14,877 nt of DNA from Candidatus Troglogloeales bacterium (GTDB taxonomy: Bacteria; Nitrospirota; Nitrospiria; SBBL01; SBBT01), in contig SBBT01000196.1 of the NCBI GenBank assembly GCA_005239595.1, positions 1 through 14,877 on the forward strand, in the 5' to 3' direction. The notes beneath the pieces are model-generated. The model ran no database searches, was not told the DNA's origin, and saw only the letters and a program-made list of their open reading frames with translations. Made by a program: the position numbers and the translations under genes. Numbering within the stretch: the stretch's first letter is position 1; the number at the start of each line of letters is the position of its first letter. Of the stretch, positions 7,910-14,380 are shown piece after piece.

Positions 7910-8225
7910 ACCCGGTGGCGTCTTTTGCTGCTATTTCCGCCAGGATTTTTCTGTTGAGGGATATCCCAGACTGTTTTAGCCCTTCCATAAAGCGGCTATA
8001 TGTGAGCCCATGACTTCGGACTGCGGCATTAATACGGGCAATCCATAACCTTCTGAAGTTGCGTTTCTTTGCGCGACGATCTCGATAGGCATATAATAGC
8101 GATTTGTCGACCGCTTCGGTGGCGGTGCGAAACAGTTTGCTCTTGGCCCCATAATAGCCTTTTGCCATTTTAAGACGCGCATTCCGTCGCTGTCGGGTTT
8201 TAGGCCCCCCTTTTGTTCTCGGCAT
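7875..8225 (-). CDS. rplT: 50S ribosomal protein L20
   Basis: This early-assembly 23S rRNA-binding protein is also known in other bacteria as a feedback repressor of its own operon. The 116 residues match the family from end to end: MPRTKGG at the start, then AKGYYGAKSKLFR, YAYRDRRAKKRNFRRLWIARINAA (spanning about 45-68) and YSRFMEGLKQSGISLNRKILAEIA. AAAGGAG at 8232-8238 lies six bases before the ATG. It is the last gene of the minus-strand thrS-infC-rpmI-rplT cluster. Its stop lies 35 bases inside the convergent pheT, so the C-terminal residues from about GFSQIVQSV are encoded opposite the end of pheT. The L20 length is normal, so the overlap appears to come from pheT. Confidence 0.97.
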   Translation of the reverse strand: MPRTKGGPKTRQRRNARLKMAKGYYGAKSKLFRTATEAVDKSLLYAYRDRRAKKRNFRRLWIARINAAVRSHGLTYSRFMEGLKQSGISLNRKILAEIAAKDATGFSQIVQSVRKP

Positions 8226-8255
8226 TGCTTGCTCCTTTAACGTTCAAATACGTTC

Positions 8256-8298
8256 AAAAAAACGAGGTAGATGCTTCTTCTGGTATCAGCCCCACCTC
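8256..8298 (-). terminator. Terminator-like hairpin between rpmI and rplT
   Basis: On the minus strand GAGGTGGG (8298-8291) pairs with TCTACCTC (8271-8264), with two G-U pairs. GCT/AGC extends the stem inward past a one-base bulge. A run of seven U follows at 8262-8256. This has the form of an intrinsic terminator but lies inside the ribosomal-protein operon, 30 bases before the rplT ATG, so it may be partial or conditional. Two copies of GAACGT lie between it and the rplT Shine-Dalgarno. Confidence 0.55.
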
Positions 8299-8307
8299 TT
8301 ATACGGT

Positions 8308-8505
8308 TTATTTCCCACAAGGAAGCAATCGCTTAACCATTACTGTCTCTCCCGGATGAACAAGCGCCGCCCCTCCGAGATTCCGCTTGCGTTTAGAAGA
8401 TTTATGGCCTAACAGATGCCTCTTTCCTGCTTGTTTCCTTAGCACTTTTCCGGTTCCCGTCAACTTAAATCTTTTGGATGCCCCGCTATGGGTTTTCAAC
8501 TTCAT
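8308..8505 (-). CDS. rpmI: 50S ribosomal protein L35
   Basis: This is a small basic large-subunit protein. The 65-residue product MKLKTHSGASKRFKLTGTGK... has the family features: KTHSGASKRFK at the start, a basic KRHLLGHKSSKRKRNL middle and a hydrophobic V-K-R-L-L-P end. An open frame extends 15 codons further upstream, but the start at ATG 8505 is set by family length and by GGAAAGGAG six bases upstream (8519-8511). The ATG overlaps the infC stop as ATGA, which suggests translational coupling from infC to rpmI. Confidence 0.96.
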   Translation of the reverse strand: MKLKTHSGASKRFKLTGTGKVLRKQAGKRHLLGHKSSKRKRNLGGAALVHPGETVMVKRLLPCGK

Positions 8506-9026
8506 GTGTGCTCCTTTCCAGATTTTGGTGCCAAGGTCATGGCCATACAATTTCCCTCCATTTTTGGGGGATATTCTACCTGTCCCACTTCCCGTAATTG
8601 ATCTTGGATACGGGTCATCATCTCCAGCCCCTTACCTTGGTAGGTCATTTCTCTCCCCCGGAATATCAATGTCATTTTTACCTTGTGACTCGATTCCAGG
8701 AAATCCCTTGCATGCCGGACCTTAAAATCAAGATCGTGTTCACCGATGCAAAGACGAAACTTAATCTCCTTGATATGTGTTCCTTTTTGATGAAGCTTGA
8801 CTGTATGTTCTTTCTTGCTCTGTGCATATTTAAATTTTCCTATATCCATCATCCGGCAAACGGGAGGATTCGCCGTGGGAGAGACTTCAACCAGGTCGAC
8901 TCCGGACTCTTCCGCTTTGGTCAGCGCCTCCCGAATGGGAAGGACGCCCATTTGCTTTCCGTCCGCCCCAATCACACGGACTTCCTTTGCCCGGATTTCC
9001 GAATTAACTTTCAGTTTCGATGCGAT
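8502..9026 (-). CDS. infC: Translation initiation factor IF-3, probable AUC start
   Basis: It binds the 30S subunit, prevents premature 50S joining and proofreads the start codon. Both halves are present: the N domain (NSEIRAKEVRVIGADGKQMG, then REALTKAEESGVDLVEVSPTA) and the C domain (KEIKFRLCIGEHDLDFKVRHA, KVKMTLIFRGREM). The only AUG/GUG/UUG-class choice near the 5' end is GTG 8975, which would cut off the conserved NSEIRAKEVRV segment. The frame stays open upstream to the thrS stop (9056-9054). AGGGGG at 9038-9033 is followed after six bases by ATC at 9026, giving 174 residues, the normal length. Rare AUU/AUC/AUA starts are well known for infC as self-control by IF3. ATT 9041 and ATA 9032 are less well spaced. 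Confidence 0.93.
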   Translation of the reverse strand: MASKLKVNSEIRAKEVRVIGADGKQMGVLPIREALTKAEESGVDLVEVSPTANPPVCRMMDIGKFKYAQSKKEHTVKLHQKGTHIKEIKFRLCIGEHDLDFKVRHARDFLESSHKVKMTLIFRGREMTYQGKGLEMMTRIQDQLREVGQVEYPPKMEGNCMAMTLAPKSGKEHT

Positions 9027-9053
9027 AGATATCCCCCTAATAAAGGTTTGCCA

Positions 9054-10970
9054 CTATGATGAACCGCTTCTCGTCGAAATTTCCTTTTTTATCTGGTCAG
9101 AAAAAGACTGAAACGTCATAACGTGATTCTCTCCAGAGCGGCTTCGGACAGAAATGGTTTGATTGGCGCATTCTGTTTCTCCAACGACCAGCATGTAAGG
9201 GATCTTCATCATCTGGGCATCCCGAATCTTCGAGCCGATCCTCTCGTTTCGGTTATCTATTTGACTTCGGATGCCAGCATGAAGAAGTTGATGATGAATT
9301 TGGTCTGCGTATACCTGATAACGTTCAGAAATTGGAATGATCTTTGCCTGCACTGGGGCCAGCCATATAGGAAATGCCCCGCCGTAATGCTCGATCAGTA
9401 TCCCGAAGAAGCGTTCAATCGATCCCATCAGCGCGCGATGGATCATCATGGGCTGATGATCCAGCCCATCTTCTCCCCGGTAGCTCATCTTAAAACGTTC
9501 AGGAAGATTGAAATCAACCTGAATGGTGGTGCATTGCCAGAGGCGATCGAGGGCGTCCTTGATCTTAATATCGATCTTGGGACCATAGAATACCCCCTCC
9601 CCTGGGTCAACTTGGTACGGGAGATTTTTTTGCCTCAACGCCCCCTCCAGGGCCGCCGTTGCCTGTTCCCAACGTTCTAGGCTCCCCACATATTTGTCCG
9701 GACGGGTCGAGAGGTAAATTTCATAGTTTTTGAAGCCAAATGTCCCCAGAACCAACGTGGTAAAGTCCAGAATCTTAAGTATTTCCGATTCAACCTGATC
9801 AGGCCGACAAAAGAGGTGGGCATCATCTTGCGTAAACCCTCGTACCCGAAAGAGCCCATGCAATACACCAGAGCGTTCATACCGATAAACCGTTCCAAGC
9901 TCCGCCCAGCGAAAAGGGAGGTCCCGATAGCTACGAAGGGCTGACTTATAGATCATGATATGAAAAGGACAGTTCATCGGTTTGAGTTCATACGGGATAC
10001 CCTCCACCTCCATCGGGTCGTACATATTCTCTTTGTAAAATTGAAGATGTCCACTTTGTTGCCAGAGGTCAAGCCGGGCGATATGCGGTGTGAACACAAA
10101 CTCATAGCCAGCAGAAAGGTGCGATTCTCTCCAAAAATCCTCGAGAGTTTTTCGTATAATCGCCCCCTTCGGATGCCAGAGGATCAGTCCAGATCCCACT
10201 TCCTCGGATGTAGAGAAAAGATCGAGTTCTTTTCCTAATTTTCGGTGATCCCGTTTTTTGATCTCTTCGGATTTCTTAAGATGGGCGGCTAAGTCCTCTT
10301 TTTTAAAGAAAGAGGTGCCATAGATTCGCTGGAGCATTTTGTTTTTTTCGCTGCCGCGCCAATACGCGCCAGCACTGGATGTCAGCTTAATCGCATGAAT
10401 CGCCCCGGTTGAGGGAACATGGGGGCCGGTGCAAAGATCGACAAAATTCCCCTGTCGATAGGCCGAAATGGGAGGCAATTGAATTTCTTCGATTATTTCC
10501 AGCTTATACGGCTCCTCCCGTTCCCGAAACAGGTTTAAGGCCTCCTCTTTGGATAATTCCAGGCGGGAAATCGGAAGATCTCTTTTAATGATTTCCTGCA
10601 TCTTTGTCTCAATCTTTTGCAAATCTTCTGGGGTAAAGGGACGCTCAAAATCAAAGTCGTAATAAAACCCATCTTCAATGGCTGGGCCAATGGCCATTTT
10701 TGCACTTGGAAAAAGTTCTTTAACTGCCTGCGCCATCAGATGGGAAGAGCTGTGACGATAGATTTCCTTCCCTTCCGGAGATTCAAAAGTAAGCGGGTGA
10801 ACAACCGCGCGATCTTCTATGATAGAATGCAAATCTTTAGGCTGGCCATTCACATGTACCGCAATGATTTCCTCTGATTTTGCTTTCGACCGAAAGAAGT
10901 CCAAGTAGGTGGTACCCTCTTCTGCTTTCGTCTCCATTTGACCTTCAAGGTGAAGCACAATTTTGCTCAA
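9054..10970 (-). CDS. thrS: Threonyl-tRNA synthetase
   Basis: It charges tRNA(Thr) in the cytoplasm and hydrolyses Ser-tRNA(Thr). The 638-residue protein contains an N-terminal TGS domain (about 1-62), the N2 editing domain with HSSSH (H73, H77) plus C180 and H184, and the class II core. Zinc ligands C334 (MNCPFH), H385 (DDAH) and H511 (HRAL) fall at the numbers known from the E. coli enzyme. The anticodon-binding domain starts near 535 (PIWLAPVQ). Motif 2 is seen in RYERSGVLHGLFRVRGFTQDD (spanning 363-383). The start is TTG 10970, with AGGGA at 10982-10978 seven bases upstream; the internal ATG at M12 would disrupt the TGS strand. The Shine-Dalgarno abuts a strong hairpin, which suggests leader control. 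Confidence 0.96.
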   Translation of the reverse strand: MSKIVLHLEGQMETKAEEGTTYLDFFRSKAKSEEIIAVHVNGQPKDLHSIIEDRAVVHPLTFESPEGKEIYRHSSSHLMAQAVKELFPSAKMAIGPAIEDGFYYDFDFERPFTPEDLQKIETKMQEIIKRDLPISRLELSKEEALNLFREREEPYKLEIIEEIQLPPISAYRQGNFVDLCTGPHVPSTGAIHAIKLTSSAGAYWRGSEKNKMLQRIYGTSFFKKEDLAAHLKKSEEIKKRDHRKLGKELDLFSTSEEVGSGLILWHPKGAIIRKTLEDFWRESHLSAGYEFVFTPHIARLDLWQQSGHLQFYKENMYDPMEVEGIPYELKPMNCPFHIMIYKSALRSYRDLPFRWAELGTVYRYERSGVLHGLFRVRGFTQDDAHLFCRPDQVESEILKILDFTTLVLGTFGFKNYEIYLSTRPDKYVGSLERWEQATAALEGALRQKNLPYQVDPGEGVFYGPKIDIKIKDALDRLWQCTTIQVDFNLPERFKMSYRGEDGLDHQPMMIHRALMGSIERFFGILIEHYGGAFPIWLAPVQAKIIPISERYQVYADQIHHQLLHAGIRSQIDNRNERIGSKIRDAQMMKIPYMLVVGETECANQTISVRSRSGENHVMTFQSFSDQIKKEISTRSGSS

Positions 10971-10982
10971 TGTTGTATCCCT

Positions 10983-11028
10983 AAAACAATAAAAGGCATC
11001 ATCGCATCCTGATGCCTTTTATTGTTTT
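10983..11028 (-). terminator. Perfect 19-bp hairpin in the thrS leader, likely attenuator
   Basis: AAAACAATAAAAGGCATCA (10983-11001) and its exact reverse complement (11010-11028) flank an eight-base loop. On the minus strand the GGCATCA/TGATGCC stem core is followed by TTTTATTGTTTT, the form of an intrinsic terminator, and it works on paper in both directions. The stem ends one base before the thrS Shine-Dalgarno and 12 bases before the start codon, leaving no room for a promoter downstream. Confidence 0.8.
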
Positions 11029-11052
11029 CTCAACACCCACTACAAAAAAATA

Positions 11053-11159
11053 GAGACCTCCCGCGCCACCATTGCCAGTCATAAACACTAAAATCCGTCC
11101 TATAGGAATACTCTACAAGGACATATATACGATAGGCAATGGTAGGCACGGGCGGTCTC
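11053..11159 (-). repeat. Imperfect inverted copy of the tRNA-Val 3' end in the thrS leader
   Basis: Bases 11135-11159 (3' part of the T arm, acceptor strand, CCA and six flanking bases of tRNA-Val) and bases 11053-11076 are reverse complements, apart from one mismatch, one G-U pair and one bulge. The spacer is 58 bases. On the minus strand the second arm is followed by UA and seven U (11050-11044). The transcript could therefore form a long stem that uses the tRNA 3' end as its 5' arm. The six shared bases outside the tRNA show that the match is not only tRNA conservation. Confidence 0.75.
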
Positions 11160-11214
11160 GAACCGCCGACCTCTTGCGTGTCAAGCAAGCGCTCTCCCCC
11201 TGAGCTACGCGCCT
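11140..11214 (-). tRNA. tRNA-Val (anticodon GAC)
   Basis: The 75-nt cloverleaf reads on the minus strand: acceptor AGGCGCG (11214-11208) pairs with CGTGCCT including one G-U pair, D stem GCTC/GAGC with loop AGGGGGA, and anticodon stem CTTGC/GCAAG with loop TTGACAC. That puts GAC at positions 34-36, decoding GUC and GUU valine codons. The T stem GGCGG/CCGCC has loop TTCGAGA. The discriminator is A and CCA is encoded. It sits upstream of thrS on the same strand and has a good promoter of its own; read-through from it may feed thrS. Confidence 0.95.
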
Positions 11215-11232
11215 ATCAAAATAACTTTTGGC

Positions 11233-11262
11233 ATCCTATAAAATGGGACGAAGGTTTGTCAA
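11233..11262 (-). promoter_or_regulatory. Sigma70-type promoter of tRNA-Val
   Basis: On the minus strand TTGACA (11262-11257) is a perfect -35. TATAGGAT (11240-11233) gives a TATA-type -10 after 16 bases, or TAGGAT after 18. Transcription would begin roughly ten bases before the tRNA 5' end. This is the clearest promoter upstream of the tRNA-Val-thrS cluster. Confidence 0.6.
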
Positions 11263-11268
11263 GTAAAA

Positions 11269-11301
11269 CATCCGCTCTGTCATCCGCTCTGTCAGCTCTG
11301 T
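11269..11301. repeat. 12-bp tandem repeat just upstream of the tRNA-Val promoter
   Basis: CATCCGCTCTGT occurs twice in tandem (11269-11280, 11281-11292), followed by the shortened unit CAGCTCTGT (11293-11301). On the minus strand this is TGACAGAGCGGA-like and lies within ten bases upstream of the -35 box. It could be an activator or repressor array, or a replication-slippage product. Confidence 0.75.
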
Positions 11302-11387
11302 CATTAAAAGCGGAAAACTTAGGTGATAACCTCTTGATTGGTAAGGATGTGTTAAGGCTAGATCTCTTATTCTGTTGATCTTTTCTT

Positions 11388-12053
11388 TTAGTCCTTATTT
11401 AAAGGGGAGATTTTTAACCCGTTCATCTTCTTTCGGAGGGTATTACGGTTCATTCCAAGAAGTTCTGCGGCCTGAATTTGGTTCCCTTTGGTTTCCCGTA
11501 ACGCAAGGGAAATAATCGGTTTCTCAAATTCCCGAATCAGGAGGGTGTATAAATTCGTTACGGTACAGTGTTTTATTTTCCGAACAAAATCGCTCAGTTT
11601 TTTTTCTACAAGCTCCGTTAAATGTAGTTCATATTCTTTGTTTTCTTCATCTTTTGAAGAAGCGGTTTCCTGCTGTGGCTTGCCGCCTTCTTTCTTGGCA
11701 TTTAAGCTTAAAGCGATCTCATGTATCTGCGCCACGGTTTTTTTAAGCATCGACGTGGAGGAAATGACTGCATAAAACTCTTTCCTCTCTTTTTTTGAGA
11801 CGCACAATTTTCTAATCACTGGAGCCCAGTCACTTTCCGAATCAATAACAACCATTGGGCAACTTGATCTGCCGTTTTGTGTAAGGACCTTGACGGATTT
11901 AACGGAAGTGAGAGAGGTCCCATTCTTTCCAAACTCTTTCTGGAAATGGGACATCAAATTAACGTCGCGATGGATAAGAAAGACGCCCTGTTCCAGGGGA
12001 CTCTCCTTTAAGGAAGGCCTATGACTCTCTTTAAGATGCGGAACTTCTACCAT
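11388..12053 (-). CDS. Fis-type HTH regulator with degenerate receiver-like N-terminus
   Basis: This 221-residue protein is probably a DNA-binding regulator. The C-terminal part (about 167-213) is a Fis/HTH_8 domain: REFEKPIISLALRETKGN, then QIQAAELLGMNRNTLRKKM, as at the C-terminus of NtrC-type activators. Residues about 22-118 resemble a receiver fold: VFLIHRDVNL for strand 1 and its loop, and MVVIDSE with D71 at the usual phospho-Asp place. The acidic pair is poor (H28, R29, D30) and phosphorylation is doubtful. A Lys/Glu-rich linker spans about 119-165. There is no AAA+ domain, so it is not a full sigma54 activator. AAAGGAA at 12067-12061 lies seven bases before the ATG. It follows lptG after 33 bases and is likely co-transcribed with lptFG. 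Its target is unknown. Confidence 0.8.
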   Translation of the reverse strand: MVEVPHLKESHRPSLKESPLEQGVFLIHRDVNLMSHFQKEFGKNGTSLTSVKSVKVLTQNGRSSCPMVVIDSESDWAPVIRKLCVSKKERKEFYAVISSTSMLKKTVAQIHEIALSLNAKKEGGKPQQETASSKDEENKEYELHLTELVEKKLSDFVRKIKHCTVTNLYTLLIREFEKPIISLALRETKGNQIQAAELLGMNRNTLRKKMNGLKISPLNKD

Positions 12054-12086
12054 ACGGATTTTCCTTTGTCAACGACATAAGTTAGT

Positions 12087-13169
12087 TTACGATTTTATAT
12101 TTAAGAACCGATACATTCCAATCGAAAGGAACAGCAGATTGGTTCCCCAGCCGGCAATCCAAGGGACCAGGATCGTTGTATGCCCCAGGGAAATCAAAGT
12201 CGAGAATACTATCCAATAGGTAAGCCCGATGAATAGACAAATCGTTGTCCTAGAAATGATGCCGGCGTCCCGCCGATGCTGTATGGCGAAGGGGATTCCT
12301 AGGAGAACCATAATAAAATTCACAAAAGGGAATGCACGCCTTCCTTCTAAGTCGGTCCGATATCTGTTTGAATTGAATCCGTCTTCCGTAAGCCGGTCTA
12401 CATAGTTTTGAAGCTTTTCATCTGTCATTTCGATCGGATCTACCGTATTCCTTAATATCTCGTCGGGTGTTTTGTTCAGCAGAACGGGTTGTTGATCAAA
12501 TGTTTTTATTTGTATGGTTCCATCCGGACGGAAATTTTTATGGACCCCTGAATATAAAACCCATTTGCCATCCTCATATTGTAGTGATCGGGCCTCAATC
12601 TCTTCTTCGAGAGAAAAATTACGTCCCAGATAATATAAATGCACACCGGACATAAGCTTCTTCTCGGGTTCGGCCATTTGGATGCTTAATAGCGTTCTCG
12701 GATTGGACTTGAGCCAGATTTTGTTTTGGATAAGCATGAGCCCGGGGGGCTTGTTTTCAATCTTTTCGTTTTGAATCGTCCTGGCCACCCTTGACGTTTT
12801 TGGAATCAGGGTCCCGTTTAAATAAAATAGGGCCACGCTGGCAATCGTGGCAAGAGAAAGCAGCGGTAGGGTGAGCTTAAAAATACTTATCCCTGTGCTC
12901 ATACAGGCGACGACCTCGTTGTTCCTTGAAAGTTTCCCTATTGTAAAAAGGGTGGCCAGGAGAAAAGAGAGCGGGATGACGTCGGAAATGATTTTGGGAA
13001 GCTTATAGAGGAAGTATCGGAACACAAAGACGGAAGCGGCGTTGTGCTCTGTAAATGTCCTTATTTTTTCTAGAAAGTGAATCGACAGGTAAACCAGTGT
13101 AAGGGCTGCAAGCGTCATAAGGAAAATCTTAATAAATTCTTTAAGAATATACCTTGTTAGTATTGCCAT
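12087..13169 (-). CDS. lptG: LPS export system permease LptG
   Basis: This is one of the two inner-membrane half-permeases of the LptB2FG transporter that extracts lipopolysaccharide and passes it to the Lpt bridge. The 360-residue YjgP/YjgQ-family protein has three N-terminal membrane segments (about 12-33, 55-78, 98-118), a periplasmic beta-jellyroll region (about 120-275) and three C-terminal segments (about 278-298, 304-325, 333-355). Sequence cues are LTRYILKEFIKIF at the start, LSRNNEVVACMSTGIS after TM2 and FPFVNFIMVLLGIPFA at TM4. It begins two bases after the lptF stop with no clear Shine-Dalgarno, which suggests coupling. LptB, A and C are not in the window. Assignment as G rather than F rests on order and on the LEGRRAFPFVNF segment. 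Confidence 0.87.
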   Translation of the reverse strand: MAILTRYILKEFIKIFLMTLAALTLVYLSIHFLEKIRTFTEHNAASVFVFRYFLYKLPKIISDVIPLSFLLATLFTIGKLSRNNEVVACMSTGISIFKLTLPLLSLATIASVALFYLNGTLIPKTSRVARTIQNEKIENKPPGLMLIQNKIWLKSNPRTLLSIQMAEPEKKLMSGVHLYYLGRNFSLEEEIEARSLQYEDGKWVLYSGVHKNFRPDGTIQIKTFDQQPVLLNKTPDEILRNTVDPIEMTDEKLQNYVDRLTEDGFNSNRYRTDLEGRRAFPFVNFIMVLLGIPFAIQHRRDAGIISRTTICLFIGLTYWIVFSTLISLGHTTILVPWIAGWGTNLLFLSIGMYRFLNIKS

Positions 13170-13171
13170 CT

Positions 13172-14296
13172 TTATTTTTTGGTGAATTGAAAGGGCCGCA
13201 AGCGCAATTCCATGGCTGTGGCAATGAGCAGATAGACACTAAACGGTACCAAGACCAGATGGGGAATCCATGCGGAGAGAAAAGGGGGGGCAATCTGGGC
13301 GGATAACAGGAAATCTCCGAAGACATTCAGCATATAATAAGATAGGATGACTCCTAACCCCGCGATAAAGCCCCCTGATCGTCCGAGTTTCCCGGATAGA
13401 ATCCCCAGGGGGATGCCTACCATGCCGAAAACAAAAGAGGCGAGCGAAAACGAAAAATTTTTATGGAACCCGGAAAGTTGACGAAGCAATCGCATGTCTT
13501 TCCCGTGTGAAGTTTCAATCCTCCGTTTAACCTCACGATAAGAAGGGGTGTCCATGTTATGGGTGGCGCCTTGCATATAAGAGGCGTACTCGATTTTAAA
13601 ATCGTACGTGGAAAATGTCATCCGGTGGTGGTTGGGGCTGTTTTCGGTTTTTCTATGCAGGCTTCCATCCTTAAGGCGTAATTCAATGGCATGACTTTCT
13701 TGGTTAGTTGTCAGAATGCCCTTTTGGGCCGTGATGAGGACCGGCATGTCTGGTTTTCTTGCGTCGTAGATGAAGACCCCATCCATTTCGGTAAACGTCG
13801 GCATTGATTCCACATAAATGACCATATTTTCAAAGACTCCGTTGAATCTTCCTTCTTCCAGTGCGACGACAGCGCTCCTCTTTAAGAGGTTGAGCGCAAG
13901 AGATTTAAATGAGGCTCCTCCCCATGGGTTGGCAATGAGTCCCATCGTCAGGGTAAAGAGTGCGACAGAGAGAGAAAAAAAGAAGACAGGATACATGAGA
14001 CGGCGTATCCCAACGCCTAAAGACTTCAGTGCGATAATTTCGTTATCAAGGGAGAGGCGGTGAAAGATGGTCACGGAGGTGAACATCATCGCCATCGGAA
14101 GCGTTACAAGAAAAAATGAGGGGAGAAGATAGAGAAAAATCCTTGCGATGCTGATACCGTCTATTCCTTTGTCGATCACCAGTTCCATTAACCTGAATAG
14201 CTGGTGAATCAGAATGAGGAAGGTGAGTACGAAGATAGAGAGAGAAAAAGAAGCGGCCATCTCTTTAATAAGATAGCGGTCGAGCGTCTTTAGCAT
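13172..14296 (-). CDS. lptF: LPS export system permease LptF
   Basis: This is the partner half-permease to LptG in LptB2FG. The 374-residue protein opens with the family signature LDRYLIKEMAASFSLSIFVL. Membrane segments are near 13-33, 54-76, 102-122, 281-301, 307-326 and 342-362, with a periplasmic jellyroll between about 125 and 270. RLSLDNEIIALKSLGVG (80-96) is the typical cytoplasmic loop that couples to the ATPase. SFVFGMVGIPLGILSG (287-302) matches the TM4 region. The ATG at 14296 has no Shine-Dalgarno, and a good -10 box lies only eight bases upstream, so the message may be leaderless. lptG follows after two bases and a Fis-type regulator follows lptG. Confidence 0.9.
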   Translation of the reverse strand: MLKTLDRYLIKEMAASFSLSIFVLTFLILIHQLFRLMELVIDKGIDGISIARIFLYLLPSFFLVTLPMAMMFTSVTIFHRLSLDNEIIALKSLGVGIRRLMYPVFFFSLSVALFTLTMGLIANPWGGASFKSLALNLLKRSAVVALEEGRFNGVFENMVIYVESMPTFTEMDGVFIYDARKPDMPVLITAQKGILTTNQESHAIELRLKDGSLHRKTENSPNHHRMTFSTYDFKIEYASYMQGATHNMDTPSYREVKRRIETSHGKDMRLLRQLSGFHKNFSFSLASFVFGMVGIPLGILSGKLGRSGGFIAGLGVILSYYMLNVFGDFLLSAQIAPPFLSAWIPHLVLVPFSVYLLIATAMELRLRPFQFTKK

Positions 14297-14304
14297 GGTT
14301 TTTG

Positions 14305-14333
14305 ACTATAATGTATGGGGACTGTTTTGTAAA
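14305..14333 (-). promoter_or_regulatory. Sigma70-type promoter of lptF, nearly leaderless
   Basis: On the minus strand TTTACA (14333-14328), a 17-base spacer and TATAGT (14310-14305) give a five-of-six match in both boxes. Only eight bases separate the -10 from the lptF ATG, placing the transcription start at or next to the start codon. It faces away from the lipoprotein promoter. Confidence 0.6.
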
Positions 14334-14345
14334 TGTATTTCAAGC

Positions 14346-14375
14346 TTGACACATTTAGGGGTGATGTGGTACAAA
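14346..14375 (+). promoter_or_regulatory. Candidate promoter of the small lipoprotein gene
   Basis: TTGACA (14346-14351) is a perfect -35. TACAAA (14370-14375) is a moderate -10 at 18 bases. It would give a leader of roughly 85 bases carrying a hairpin and a mini-ORF. It is back to back with the lptF promoter. Confidence 0.45.
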
Positions 14376-14380
14376 AAAAA

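Noticed and set aside
11020..11139. T-box riboswitch upstream of thrS (TGGTGGCGCGGGAG resembles the T-box TGGNACCGCG core)
   Set aside because: The ACC part is not matched, no Stem I or specifier loop with a Thr codon was found, and the segment does not pair with the terminator stem. It is better explained as the inverse complement of the tRNA-Val 3' end.
11135..11214. Prophage or island attachment site at the tRNA-Val 3' end
   Set aside because: The second copy is inverted, only about 60 bases away, and no integrase or cargo lies between; kept only as an alternative reading of the inverted repeat.
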